A stretch of DNA of 64,000 bases. Source: AP-15 sp963772295 (GTDB lineage Bacteria; Pseudomonadota; Alphaproteobacteria; ATCC43930; CGMCC-115725). This document shows, one piece after another, positions 35,736 through 44,580 of this stretch. Location: assembly GCA_963772295.1 (NCBI GenBank), contig CAVYWO010000002.1, positions 62,001 to 126,000 of the forward strand, given 5' to 3'. The position numbers were made by a program, and so were the translations under genes. The notes beneath the pieces are model-generated. The model did not search any database. It had not been told where the DNA came from and saw nothing but the letters and a program-made list of their open reading frames with translations. The first letter of the stretch is position 1, and each line of letters opens with the position of its first letter.

Positions 35736-36026
35736 CTAACGGCGCCCGGCACTACCGATGATCATCATCAGCACGCCGCCGCCGACGGCGCCGGAGACGG
35801 CCTGACCGACGATCGAGCCGATGTCGAGATCACCGCGTAGCAGATCGGTACTGGCACCACCGGCGAGCGCCCCGACGAACTGCGCGACGAGACCGCCGCC
35901 GAGGATGCCAGAGATCGTGTTTCCGACTGCGCCGAGATCGTACTTCCGCATCAACTCGCCGGCGATATTCGCGCAGACCCCGCCGGCGCCCGCCTGAATG
36001 ACGAGACCGCCAATTCCTCCCCACAT
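35736..36026 (-). CDS. Small Gly-rich membrane-associated protein
   Basis: A 96-residue protein from the ATG at 36026, preceded by AAAGGAGG. It has three Gly/Ala-rich hydrophobic stretches (MWGGIGGLVIQAGAGGVCA, VGNTISGILGGGLVAQFVGA, VGQAVSGAVGGGVLMMIIG), each able to form a short membrane hairpin, separated by short polar loops. Proteins of this type are often annotated as hypothetical membrane proteins. It lies alone. The region 36027-36487 has no gene. Confidence 0.7.
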   Translation of the reverse strand: MWGGIGGLVIQAGAGGVCANIAGELMRKYDLGAVGNTISGILGGGLVAQFVGALAGGASTDLLRGDLDIGSIVGQAVSGAVGGGVLMMIIGSAGRR

Positions 36027-36487
36027 GGTGCGCCTCCTTTGGATGAGGACGCTTTCGGCCGAACCGGGTTGACCCGGATCGCCCCGTTAACCCTTCGGCA
36101 GTAATGCGGATCGCGGCATGTGGAAGGTGCGCGAGGAGCGTCACGGTCAAGACAACACGTGTGAAAGGCGATAGTTCCACCCGCTCTGGCGGCGCCGTAC
36201 TCTTGCGACGGCGGAGTTCCCGAGCGTCATCGGCGGCCCGCGATACGCGTTCATCCCCGTCGCCGACGCCGAGGGGGCGTCGTACGCTTTCAGTGGTGGC
36301 AGCTCGGGACGGGGCTGCGGCGGATCGAGCTTCGCCAGGATCCTTCATGCCCTAATTCGGTCACTCGCCGCTGCCTGCCCGAAGATCTCAGGAGGGTGGA
36401 CAGCGGGCGTTCCCGAGGGCATTCAGCGCCAGTGCCCCAAAAGGGGTGCGACCGGTGTCTCCGGTGGGGTACGTGTGTATACAAGAG

Positions 36488-37249
36488 GTGATAGTCATCC
36501 GTTTTTTTGGAGAACCACGGTTGCGAACGATCGAGGGTATCCAGATCGACTGGAATGAAACGTTGTGGCGCTATTGCTCGGTAGAGCGCTTTGAGTGGAC
36601 GCTAGGCAATGGCCAGATTTACTTCGCCGCCGCCGACCAATTCGTCGATCCGTTTGAAGGAGCCGTGGCGGTGCAAACAAATGTGCCGCCACCCGACCCG
36701 CGTTATGCCGAAATGGAGCACGGCGAGCGCGCATTCCTCAGACTTAAGAGACTGACGAAACTTAATTGTTGGCATCGCGCGGAGTACGAAAGCGATGCCA
36801 TGTGGAAGCTCTATGCAGGGCAAAGTAAGGGTATTGCGGTCTGCTCGACCCCGGATCGCATGCGCCGTTCCTTCCAGCCCTTTCGGTTGCGCCCCGATTA
36901 TGGCGTCGAGGAGTTGTGGGGCAGTCCTGTCCGTTATGTCGATCTGACGCAAATCCGGATGCGTGACGTTGGGATGTTGGAGCGCTTTTTCTTCAAACAT
37001 CGCGCGTTCGAATGGGAGCGCGAATTTCGGCTTGCGATCTCCGTGCGATCGGCGGAGGAATTCGGCGTGCCCGTACCGGAACTAGGAATTGAGGTCGCCG
37101 TCGACCTCGACATTCTGATCGACCAAATCGTCGTCGGGCCTGGGATACCCGCTGAGCACCGCGACCGCGTCGCCGCGCTCGCAGCACGCGAGGGCTTTGA
37201 GACGCGGTTGCGATTCTCAAGCCTGCTTGGGCGACCCCGCTATATTTAG
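36488..37249 (+). CDS. DUF2971-like protein
   Basis: About 254 residues from the GTG at 36488; an earlier GTG at 36446 is possible. It shows the DUF2971 pattern: TLWRYCSVERFEWTLGNGQ, IYFAAADQFVDPFEG, LNCWHRAEYESDAMWKLYAG with the conserved Cys-Trp and Trp, SKGIAVCS, and FKHRAFEWEREFRLAI near the end. The role of DUF2971 proteins is unknown; they are common in accessory regions and near defence genes. It is a single gene with no close neighbours. Confidence 0.75.
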   Translation: MIVIRFFGEPRLRTIEGIQIDWNETLWRYCSVERFEWTLGNGQIYFAAADQFVDPFEGAVAVQTNVPPPDPRYAEMEHGERAFLRLKRLTKLNCWHRAEYESDAMWKLYAGQSKGIAVCSTPDRMRRSFQPFRLRPDYGVEELWGSPVRYVDLTQIRMRDVGMLERFFFKHRAFEWEREFRLAISVRSAEEFGVPVPELGIEVAVDLDILIDQIVVGPGIPAEHRDRVAALAAREGFETRLRFSSLLGRPRYI

Positions 37250-37431
37250 CTGAGCTTCAATTGTGCTGAACGAGCACCCGTTTCTTCAGCCTCTGTCGGT
37301 TTTCGGGTCGCGGTGGGCCAGTCGGGCCAAACCACCGAAGGTTCACTTTGGGTCGACAGCCACCCCGTGCGGCCATTCGAAGTCCGTCGAGACCACGGAC
37401 TGCCCTCGGACCCCGAGCCAACGGCTCAACT

Positions 37432-37770
37432 CGACCCCTATGCATAGGAACGAACTATGCAGAGTTGTCTCTCGCGCCGCACGCCGACCCAGTGCCACCA
37501 TGACAGAGGCCGGCGGCGCGGTATGCATAGTTACAGCGCTCGGGCGCTGCGGTTGCTCAAACTCAATCGATCACGCAAGCCGATAAAAATGCGATACGCA
37601 TGACGTGAGCCCGGTCCAGAACTCCGGCGCCGGGCACGTGTACCCTCGAAGATCGCCCAAACTATGTCGAGGTCAGCCATGGCCTATCTCGCCTGGAACC
37701 CGACGGACACCCGGCCCGCACCCGCCGGGACCCGGTGCTATGCATAGTTCGGTCCTATGCATAGGGGTCG
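37432..37770. mobile_element. 339-bp MITE-like element with 33-bp inverted repeats
   Basis: The ends are 33-bp inverted repeats matching at 31 positions: 37432-37464 and 37738-37770. Each arm carries CGACCCCTATGCATAGG then CGAACTATGCA. Next to the right end is a further palindrome, CTATGCAGAT/ATCTGCATAG (37771-37790). The inside has no gene of its own. No clear target duplication is seen. It could be a miniature transposon or a cluster of operator sites. Confidence 0.6.
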
Positions 37771-37902
37771 CTATGCAGATATCTGCATAGTGCCCCAAAG
37801 CCGCCGTTCGCGATCGCGAACGGCAGATGGTCAGGTCGTCAGGGAACGGACATTCGGATATGCTCGTCGAGCCATTGATTTGGCTCTCGTTCGGCGCGCC
37901 TT

Positions 37903-37947
37903 GGCTGACAGGGCAACTGCCGCCGGCGGCTGACAGGGCAACTGCCG
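37903..37947 (+). repeat. 25-bp tandem repeat, two copies
   Basis: GGCTGACAGGGCAACTGCCG occurs at 37903-37922 and 37928-37947. It lies in the 830-bp intergenic region before the epoxide hydrolase-like gene. I see no gene in 37250-38077. Confidence 0.85.
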
Positions 37948-38077
37948 ACGGCGGCGGGCCCAGCCTGCCCGCTGCACCGTTGATCGGTTTCCGCCCAAGG
38001 AGCAAAGTCAGCCTTCTGCCATCTCATGACACAACTCGTATTTCGCCGTATCCGGCGCCGCAAAGGGAAACTCGGCT

Positions 38078-39106
38078 ATGCTTTTCCCCGTGACCGAGCA
38101 CTTAGCGAAAACCGCCCGGCACGCGAGTTTCTATCTCGCCTGTGGCCCTGAAACTGGCCCGCTGATCGTCTTCGTCCACGGCTGGCCGGAGCTCTCGCAT
38201 AGCTGGCGCCACCAACTCCGCTGCTTCGCAGCCCTCGGCTTTCGCTGCATCGCACCGGACATGCGTGGCTATGGCCGTTCCTCCAGTTACCGCACCCACG
38301 CCGACTATGCGCTCGAACACAGCGTTCACGACATGCTCGACCTGCTGGCCCATCTTGGCCGCGCCCGCGCTATCTGGGTTGGCCACGACTGGGGCAGTCC
38401 GGTTGTCTGGGGTCTCGCCAGCCAACACCCCGAGCGCTGCCAAGCTGTCGCCAATCTCTGCGTCCCTTACATCGCCAGCGGCTTTGCCGCCGCTAATCTG
38501 ATCGCCCTCGTCAACCGCGAGATCTACCCCGAATCCACATACCCCGCCGGCCAATGGGAGTACCAACTTTTCTACGAAGAGCACTTCGACCGCGCCCGCG
38601 CCACCTTTGAAGCCGATATTGAAAACACCGTGCGCGCGCTGTTCCGCAAAGGTAACCCCGCCGGCCGAGGTAAACCTTCCCGCACCGCCGAGGTCCGCCG
38701 CGACAACGGCTGGTTCGCCGGCGCGGACGAGGCGCCGTCATACCCCCGCGACCCCGACATCATCTCCGAGGAAGACCTCTCGATCTACGCCACCTCCCTC
38801 GCCCGCACCGGCTTCTTCGGCGCTAACTCCTGGTACATGAATGCCGCCGCCAACACCGCCTATGCTGCCCGGGCAAAGAACGGAGGCAAACTCGCTCTCC
38901 CCGTCCTCTTCCTGCACGGCGCCTACGACTATACCTGTGAAACGATCGACTCCCGGCTCGCCGAGCCGATGCGCCGCGACTGCGCCGACCTCACCGAGGT
39001 CGTCGTCCACTCCGGCCATTGGATGGCGCAGGAGCGGCCCGTCGACGTCAACGCCGCGCTGGTAAAATGGCTCGCCACCAAATCGCCTGACGCTTGGCCG
39101 ACCTGA
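38078..39106 (+). CDS. Alpha/beta hydrolase, epoxide hydrolase-like
   Basis: 342 residues beginning MLFPVTEHLAKTARHASFYL. HGWPELSHSW is the HGxP oxyanion motif and PDMRGYGRSS follows. The nucleophile is the Asp of WVGHDWGSPVVW. LPVLFLHGAYDYTC holds the acid residue region and VVHSGHWMAQERP the catalytic His. An Asp nucleophile with HGWP is typical of soluble epoxide hydrolases and haloalkane dehalogenase relatives. There is no signal peptide, so it is cytoplasmic. A flavin monooxygenase and another hydrolase follow in the same direction, suggesting catabolism of a shared substrate. Confidence 0.85.
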   Translation: MLFPVTEHLAKTARHASFYLACGPETGPLIVFVHGWPELSHSWRHQLRCFAALGFRCIAPDMRGYGRSSSYRTHADYALEHSVHDMLDLLAHLGRARAIWVGHDWGSPVVWGLASQHPERCQAVANLCVPYIASGFAAANLIALVNREIYPESTYPAGQWEYQLFYEEHFDRARATFEADIENTVRALFRKGNPAGRGKPSRTAEVRRDNGWFAGADEAPSYPRDPDIISEEDLSIYATSLARTGFFGANSWYMNAAANTAYAARAKNGGKLALPVLFLHGAYDYTCETIDSRLAEPMRRDCADLTEVVVHSGHWMAQERPVDVNAALVKWLATKSPDAWPT

Positions 39107-39325
39107 AGTACTTGTCCTCCAAACACTTTCGGAGAATCGCGCCGGAGCTGTAATCGCCGCGCGATCGTGAAGAAAGATAGGCTCTGGCTCCCGGCACAGA
39201 TCGAAGAATGCCCGCCCGGCGGGCGCCGAGGCAAACCGACACAATACGATTGCCCGGATTCCCGCTTGCGCGAGGATGACCGCCAATGGAGTATCGCGAT
39301 CCGGCTCCAGCACGGGGAGGGCGGT

Positions 39326-40570
39326 ATGCGCTTCATCTGGTTCAACCTGATGCCCTGGCCTTATCTGCCGGAGGATTTCCGCGAGAAATACCGGTCGGTG
39401 TGGGTCGACATCCCCAGTTCCCTGTACGACCCGGTGCGCGGACACGAGGTCTACAACGACTATCTCGACCAGCTCGAATTCGCCGAGACGGTCGGGTTTG
39501 ACGGACTTGGGGTCAACGAGCATCACGCCAACGCCTACGGCCTGATGCCCTCGCCGACCCTGATGGCCGCGGCCTTGGCGCGGCGTACCTCGCGCGCCGC
39601 ACTCGTCGTGCTTGGCAGCTCGATCGCACTGTACGACCCCCCGATCCGCGTTGCCGAGGAATTCGCGATGCTCGACGTGATGTCGGGCGGTCGGCTGGTC
39701 GCCGGCTTTCCGGTAGGCACTTCGATGGACACCAACTACGCCTACGGTCGCGTGCCGGCGACGTTGCGCGAGCGCTATGCCGAGGCGCACGACCTGATTC
39801 GGAGAGCCTGGGCGGCCGACGAGCCGTTTGTCTTCAACGGCCGCTTCACCCAGCTGCGCTACGCCAATTGCTGGCCGAAGCCGGTGCAGAAGCCGCGCCC
39901 GCCGGTGTGGATCCCGGGCGGCGGCTCGGTCGAGACCTACGATTTTTGCATCGAGAATGACTACAACTATTCGTACCTCAGCTTCTTCGGGTATTTGCGG
40001 GCGCAGAAGCTGATGACCAATTACTGGCAGCGGGTCGCCGAGATGGGGGCCGACGACTTGCCGTACCGCGCCACGTTCGCGCAATGCATCTGCGTCGCCG
40101 AGACCGACGCCGAGGCGGAGCGGCTCTACGGCCCGCACGTCAGCTACTTCTTCAACCGCTGTCTGCACGTCTATCCCGGCTTTGCGGACGCGCCCGGCTA
40201 CCGCACCATTAAGACGATCCAGGCCGGATTTTTGAACCAGCTGAGCCGTGCCAATCTCGGCCACGCGGCAACCCTGTCGTGGCAGGAGCTGATCGAGCTC
40301 GGCTACATCGTAGCCGGCAGTCCGGAAACCGTGCGCCAGCGCATGGAGGAGCTAATAAAGGGTCTGCGCGTTGGCAACATCATCTGCCTGTTCCAGATGG
40401 GCGACATGCCGACCGAAAAGACCTGCCATTCGAGCAAATTGTTCGCCCGCAAGGTGATGCCGCACCTCAGGGGCATCTGGAAGGGTTACGACGGCGACGA
40501 GCGCTTTTGGATCCACCCGCTGCCGCAGCCTGCCGTGCCAGGCCAGGCCACCGCGGAGATCCGGCCATGA
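39326..40570 (+). CDS. Luciferase-like flavin-dependent monooxygenase
   Basis: A 415-residue LLM-class protein. The ATG at 39326 follows GGGGAGG and gives the usual start MRFIWFNLMPWPYLPEDF. Family motifs are EFAETVGFDGLGVNEHH, YDPPIRVAEEFAMLDVMSGGR and FPVGTSMDTNYAYG. C-terminal GYIVAGSPETVRQRMEEL is the usual end of the barrel. These enzymes use reduced flavin and oxygen to oxidise aldehydes, ketones or thioesters; the substrate is unknown. Its stop overlaps the start of the next hydrolase (ATGA), so the two are co-translated. Confidence 0.9.
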   Translation: MRFIWFNLMPWPYLPEDFREKYRSVWVDIPSSLYDPVRGHEVYNDYLDQLEFAETVGFDGLGVNEHHANAYGLMPSPTLMAAALARRTSRAALVVLGSSIALYDPPIRVAEEFAMLDVMSGGRLVAGFPVGTSMDTNYAYGRVPATLRERYAEAHDLIRRAWAADEPFVFNGRFTQLRYANCWPKPVQKPRPPVWIPGGGSVETYDFCIENDYNYSYLSFFGYLRAQKLMTNYWQRVAEMGADDLPYRATFAQCICVAETDAEAERLYGPHVSYFFNRCLHVYPGFADAPGYRTIKTIQAGFLNQLSRANLGHAATLSWQELIELGYIVAGSPETVRQRMEELIKGLRVGNIICLFQMGDMPTEKTCHSSKLFARKVMPHLRGIWKGYDGDERFWIHPLPQPAVPGQATAEIRP

Positions 40571-41355
40571 GCGGTCGCTCCTTTCTGCTCGATGTCGCCG
40601 GCGGTCGCCGCAAGATCCGCGTCTTCGAGGCCGGCGATGGCCCGCCACTTCTGTTTCTGCACGGCGCTGGCGGGCTGGTGGAGAAAAGCCCGTTCCTCGC
40701 TGCGATGGCGCGGCGCTGGCACGTCTTCGCACCGCTATTGCCGGGCTACGGCGATTCCGAGGGCGGCGACACGCTGCCCGACATGCTGGCGGTCACATTG
40801 CACTCGTTCGACGTGATCGAGGCGCTCGGGCTGGCGCGCCCCTATCTGATCGGCCACTCGATGGGCGGTATGATCGCCGCCGAGATGTCGGCGGTAGCAC
40901 CGCACGATGTCGAGCGGCTTGGGCTGATCGCGCCGGCCGGGCTATGGCTCGACGATCACCCGATCCCGGACCTGTTCGCGAAACTGCCGCATGAACTGCC
41001 CGAGCTACTGTTCCACGACCCGGCGCTCGGCGAGCGTCTGATGGCGCCCGGCGGAGATCTCGACGATCCGAAATTTCTCGAAGCCTTCATGATCCGCAAT
41101 GCGCGCCAGTTGACGATGGCGAGCAAATTGCTGTTCCCGGTGCCGGATCGCGGCCTTGCCGAACGGCTTTACCGTATCCGAGCCAGGACCGTGATCGTCT
41201 GGGGCGAGGACGACCGGATGATCCCGCCGGCCTATGGCGAGGCATTCCTCCGCGGCATCGCAGGCAGCGAACTCGTCACGGTTCCCGCCGCCGGACATAT
41301 GGTCATCGTCGAACAGGCCGAGTCCGTCGTGGCGGCATTGGCACGGTTGGATTAG
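40567..41355 (+). CDS. Alpha/beta hydrolase, co-operonic with the monooxygenase
   Basis: 262 residues starting MSGRSFLLDVAGGRRKIRVF. LLFLHGAGGLVEKSPF forms the oxyanion hole. The nucleophile elbow is YLIGHSMGGMIAAEMSA with Ser. TVIVWGEDDRMIP holds the Asp and VPAAGHMVIVEQ the His. It resembles C-C bond hydrolases and esterases. Overlap with the monooxygenase gene suggests that it hydrolyses an ester or lactone made by that enzyme, as in Baeyer-Villiger pathways; this is inference. The region 41356-41934 after it has no convincing gene. Confidence 0.9.
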   Translation: MSGRSFLLDVAGGRRKIRVFEAGDGPPLLFLHGAGGLVEKSPFLAAMARRWHVFAPLLPGYGDSEGGDTLPDMLAVTLHSFDVIEALGLARPYLIGHSMGGMIAAEMSAVAPHDVERLGLIAPAGLWLDDHPIPDLFAKLPHELPELLFHDPALGERLMAPGGDLDDPKFLEAFMIRNARQLTMASKLLFPVPDRGLAERLYRIRARTVIVWGEDDRMIPPAYGEAFLRGIAGSELVTVPAAGHMVIVEQAESVVAALARLD

Positions 41356-41934
41356 GCTGGTGGCGCACACGGTTACTTATCCAGGCGCTCACGCGCGCAA
41401 GGCGATGCGCGTTGCGGTCTGCGGTGGCAGGAGGCGTTCCCGCTGCCCTGAATGCCGCGTTTGCGTGCCTACTCCGGCCGTTCGTCCACCCGCGGGCAGC
41501 CGGCAGCGCTCGACCCGAAGCTGCCATTCGATCGCCGGCATCGAGCAGGCCCAAAGCGGGCGAGCCACGCGCCGGGACACGGCCATTGCTGCAAGAAAAG
41601 CAACATAGTCCGTCGACGTGCCGCGCGAGGTGTCCGACTGCCTCGGGCGTGAGTTCACCGCCGCCAGGACGACATGGCGAAGTAGGAGCGTGAGCTCTTT
41701 CCTCTCGCCCTCCGCATGCTCGGCGAGTGCGGCTGGCCGGAGATCGACTGCCCAGATCGCTGCGCGGGAGGATCCGCTTTTCCGGCCGACAAGCCCAGGC
41801 CCGCGACCGTAAGCTGCACGACCGCTTCGTCGGCTGCGACGGCCTGAGAGGCGCGTACCGGCTCGCCGAGCCCACATCGATGGTCCAATCCTGGCGCGCC
41901 GCCGTCCGCCGGACCGTTCCACTTCGCCGAGCCC

Positions 41935-42205
41935 AGGGCGGGCCGTCGCGGGCGGACGCGACGCCTTCGTCTCCTCCAGCACCGGCGTAGTCGCTCGGTC
42001 GAGTGCGGACAGCCAATTCAAGGCCTCGCGTAACGCGGCGGCCGCATGACCCCGGTCATCAGCGGACATCGCGTCGAGATCGAGGTCGAGTTTGAAGTTG
42101 GGGCGTTCCTCGTGAATGAACAGCCGCTGCGTGCCGAGGTTCTCATAGGTGCCGACCACTTGATAGGTGGCGACGGGGTAGGCGATGCCCTTGAGCGAGA
42201 AAGAG
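41935..42205 (-). pseudogene. C-terminal fragment of a class III adenylate cyclase-type protein
   Basis: A leftward frame reads FSLKGIAYPVATYQVVGTYE and continues FIHEERPNFKLDLDLDAMSA, then LREALNWLSALD. The segment after a cyclase domain with KGIAYPVxxYQV is typical of the end of such proteins. The cyclase catalytic domain is missing. On its upstream side it meets dispersed repeat copy C, in the same way as the ATPase fragment meets copy B. Confidence 0.55.
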
Positions 42206-42208
42206 CGG

Positions 42209-42297
42209 CCCGATCGCTCCGCCCGGCCCCCCCGCCCACCCTCGGGTCCTCTTTTCGAGGCCGATCGATCGAGCGTCGAAGGGGTCCCAACCGTCGG
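42209..42297 (-). repeat. Dispersed repeat, copy C (short form)
   Basis: Read leftward: TTGGGACCCCTTCGACGC, then CTCGAAAAGAGGACCCGAGG, then a G-rich tract and GAGCGATCGG. Clearly related to the cores of copies A and B. It lies between a cyclase fragment and a ParB-like fragment. Confidence 0.75.
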
Positions 42298-42309
42298 GGT
42301 CGCGGGCAG

Positions 42310-42749
42310 TTCGGATGCCGGTGATACTGCCGGCGGTGGGCTTGCGGTAGTCGCTGTCGCAAAAATATGGTCGCACAGATTTCCTCGGGATCGGCACCGA
42401 GCAGGCCATCCCTCTCGAAGTCGAGCAGCCTGCCCCAGAACCACAGGGCATTGGCATCAACCACGTCGCGTTTCTTTTCGGATGAACCCCTGTTGATGCC
42501 GGTCGTCGACGGCTTCTCGGACCGGGCGAAAGTCGCCTCGAACTCGGCCTCCGGCACCTCGGCGAGCTTCTGCCAGCGTGAGGATTGGGTCTGCGAAATG
42601 CCGTAGGGATCAAGCTGTTCGCCGAACGACTTTGCGTCAGCCTGGACCGAAGTAGCGAGATCCGACCGTTTGCCTTGCGCTCGCTCCATCTCGGCCAAGA
42701 GCTCGCCGCACCGGCGTTCGGCCCGAATGCGAATTTCGATCGCCCGCAT
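42310..42749 (-). pseudogene. ParB/KorB-like or phage-type protein, C-terminally truncated
   Basis: The frame reads MRAIEIRIRAERRCGELLAE, GISQTQSSRWQKLAEVPEAE, RSEKPSTTGI and then VVDANALWFWGRLLDFERDG. This layout, a helical RAERRxGELLAEM segment followed by a QSSRWQKLA motif, is found in phage and plasmid proteins annotated as hypothetical or ParB-like. Coding similarity stops near 42360, where the frame drifts into dispersed repeat copy C. The exact family is not certain. Confidence 0.5.
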
Positions 42750-42792
42750 CTCGTTCTCGAAGTTGCGGGCCTGGCGCGAATAGACCTCGATC

Positions 42793-43137
42793 CTACCCGT
42801 CGCCGGGCGGCGTCACCTCCGGCTGGTTCATCGGATTCAACATTTCTCGTAGCCCTCTTTCAATAATATCTATTTGATCCGGCGAATAGTCGCGTGGATT
42901 AAACACTGAATCTGTCTTATCTCCTTCAGACTTCGGATCATAATCCTTAGGCCTTCCCCAGGCGTACTGATAGATCCACGTCGCAGCCATGTATCGGACG
43001 CGGTCGTCGTCACTTTCTTTTGAGAGCCGGATGATTTCCTGCACGGCCTCGTAAGACGAGTTGCGACAAAGCATCAGACAACGTTGGAATTCTCCACCGC
43101 GCCCGCGTGGATTGTGAACCTCGCCCTTCTTGAACAT
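42793..43137 (-). CDS. Small DUF5681/terminase-small-like protein
   Basis: A 114-residue protein from the ATG at 43137: MFKKGEVHNPRGRGGEFQRC, then EIIRLSKESDDDRVRYMAAT and WGRPKDYDP. KGxxxNPxGRGG is the DUF5681-like opening of phage packaging-associated proteins. The C-terminal part is acidic and Pro-rich. Base composition is lower in GC than the flanks. Dispersed repeat copy D lies just upstream, in its promoter region, so the repeat may affect its expression. Confidence 0.65.
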   Translation of the reverse strand: MFKKGEVHNPRGRGGEFQRCLMLCRNSSYEAVQEIIRLSKESDDDRVRYMAATWIYQYAWGRPKDYDPKSEGDKTDSVFNPRDYSPDQIDIIERGLREMLNPMNQPEVTPPGDG

Positions 43138-43177
43138 GTGCTTGCGCAGCGCCGGCGGCAGCGCCGTAGTACGACCG

Positions 43178-43270
43178 AGCAATCGCTCGGATTATGCAGC
43201 CCCCCCGCCCGTCTCCGGAACCTTCTTTCGGGCATTCGAGCAATCCATGGGCCAAAGGGGTCCCAGCCGA
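43178..43270 (-). repeat. Dispersed repeat, copy D (short form)
   Basis: Read leftward: TGGGACCCCTTTGGCCC, then CGAAAGAAGGTTCCGGAGA and CGGGCGGGGGGGCTG. Copy E at 46180 shares the GAAGGTTCCGGAGACGGG form with it, so D and E are a subgroup. The adjoining CCGAGCAATCGCTCGG is a short palindrome. Confidence 0.75.
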
Positions 43271-43399
43271 TCGAGCGCCGGCCAAGCCGACAGACCAACC
43301 CAAGTCGCAAGGGCGCCGGCCAAGCCCACTGCCGCGACCCTGCGAGCGCGCATCTTGACCCGACCGCCGCCCTCCCCACATCTGATCTGACTGTTCGGT

Positions 43400-43667
43400 T
43401 TGCCGACGCATGCAAGGGTACGCGCATTCCTTGAGAACTTCGCGAAACGCCGAATCCCTATCACCTACCACGAGCTGGCGAAGGCTCTTCAGATCTTGCC
43501 GCCTCACTCCATCCATCAGGTGACGGAAGCCCTTGAGCGCCTGATGGAGGAGGACGCAGCAGCGGGCCGCCCGTTCATCGCGGCGCTCGCCATCAGCAAG
43601 GCGCGTGATGCCCGGCAGCGGCTATCTGAAGTTCAGGAAGACCGCGGCATTCCCGAAATCCGCATAG
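43400..43667 (+). pseudogene. Conserved hypothetical protein, frameshifted
   Basis: The frame from 43400 reads ARVRAFLENFAKRRIPITYH and ELAKALQILPPHSIHQVTEA, then ALERLMEEDAAAGRPFIAAL and ISKA. The expected GMPGSGYL-like continuation appears in another frame as RVMPGSGYLKFRKTAAF, ending at 43667. One indel near 43605 therefore splits it. The family is a winged-helix-like small protein often annotated as hypothetical in alphaproteobacteria. Confidence 0.6.
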
Positions 43668-43670
43668 GGT

Positions 43671-43835
43671 GTGAGGGAATTCGAGTGCATTGGCGTGTCC
43701 CCACCGCATAATCACCACCCGCACATCTACATCAACATGGGCGAGGCGGACACGACCCTCTGTCCCTACTGCGGGACGCGGTTCCATTTTGACCCTCGAT
43801 TGACACCGCTCGATGCCGACTCGCCCGATAGTTGA
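43671..43835 (+). CDS. zf-CHCC zinc-finger protein
   Basis: A 54-residue protein from the GTG at 43671. It reads REFECIGVSPPHNHHPHIY, then INMGEADTTLCPYCGTRFHF and DPRLTPLDADSPDS. The Cys-His-Cys-Cys arrangement (ECIGVSPP...HPH...CPYC) is the zf-CHCC domain, the fold of mitochondrial NDUFS6. Free-standing bacterial forms are small zinc proteins of unclear function. It begins four bases after the end of the previous, frameshifted gene. Confidence 0.75.
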   Translation: MREFECIGVSPPHNHHPHIYINMGEADTTLCPYCGTRFHFDPRLTPLDADSPDS

Positions 43836-43955
43836 ACGGAACGGCTACGCCGTAGGGAGTGGCGGCATCGTCGGAGGGACCCTGGTAAGGATATTGTCTG
43901 CGTTGAGACCGAGGGCGCGGCGATCCAGTCGATGCGACATGTCCGGTTTGATCCA

Positions 43956-44252
43956 TCAGGTCATTCCAGCGGCCGGACCCGCACCGGACCAGGTCGAGCG
44001 CTCCACGACTAACGACGTGGGGAAATGCACTCGACTCGCCAGGATGGCTGGGCCCATTTCTATCAGCCGCTCGCATTCATCGTCGGCTGCCGAAGCTTCA
44101 CGCCGACACACCCATTCGGAGTATGCTACCCCTATTGTCGCGCCCTGGAATTCGCCATACCATGGCCAACATCGGTTGTTCGGCTGGCAAGAACGGCAAT
44201 CACGAAAGGCTTCCGCGATGAGCGAGTTCGCCTTTTGGATATCGTGTGACAT
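43956..44252 (-). CDS. Small hypothetical protein with several Cys
   Basis: A 98-residue frame from the ATG at 44252: MSHDIQKANSLIAEAFRDCR, CQPNNRCWPWYGEFQG and VAYSEWVCRREASAADDECE. Composition and start look real, but I know no family. Three Cys pairs could bind a metal. The last 30 residues look less like protein, so the true end may be earlier through an indel. Confidence 0.4.
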   Translation of the reverse strand: MSHDIQKANSLIAEAFRDCRSCQPNNRCWPWYGEFQGATIGVAYSEWVCRREASAADDECERLIEMGPAILASRVHFPTSLVVERSTWSGAGPAAGMT

Positions 44253-44432
44253 TTCTGTCCCGGAAACTGTCAGCGAATTCAATGGGCGGAGCGAGTGAAA
44301 TTTCCAATGTCGCATGCCAAGTGCGCGCTGGTTGCAACAGCCCCCAACCACCATTTCGTCGCGCCACCTATTCGCCGCGACCGCTGAACCCCTATTCCTT
44401 CGACAGCCCGCGCTCAGACGCGTTCGTTCAAC

Positions 44433-44580
44433 CGAGCCTGCACGCCCGTGAAGGGCGCGCAAACTCTAATTCGTTCAAACTCTAATTCGTTAACCGAGCC
44501 TGCACGCCCGTGAAGGGCGCGCAAACTCTAATTCGTTCGAGCCTGCACGCCCGTGAAGGGCGCGCAAACTCTAATTCGTT
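44433..44580. repeat. Three copies of a 43-bp hairpin repeat
   Basis: Identical 43-bp units at 44433-44475, 44495-44537 and 44538-44580 start CGAGCCTGCACG and end AACTCTAATTCGTT. Each contains the hairpin GCGCCC-like pair CGCCC-GTGAA-GGGCG. The last two copies are directly adjacent. A diverged fourth copy is at 51313-51355, and both loci are preceded by CGTTCAAC. The region 44581-45557 is without a gene I can support. Confidence 0.85.

Noticed and set aside
38738..40264. A 508-codon minus-strand frame opposite the hydrolase and monooxygenase genes
   Set aside because: Antisense shadow of two clear enzyme genes with recognised motifs; no protein signature of its own.
41356..41934. Several overlapping frames after the hydrolase operon
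   Set aside because: None has a recognisable motif, a credible start or consistent codon use on either strand.
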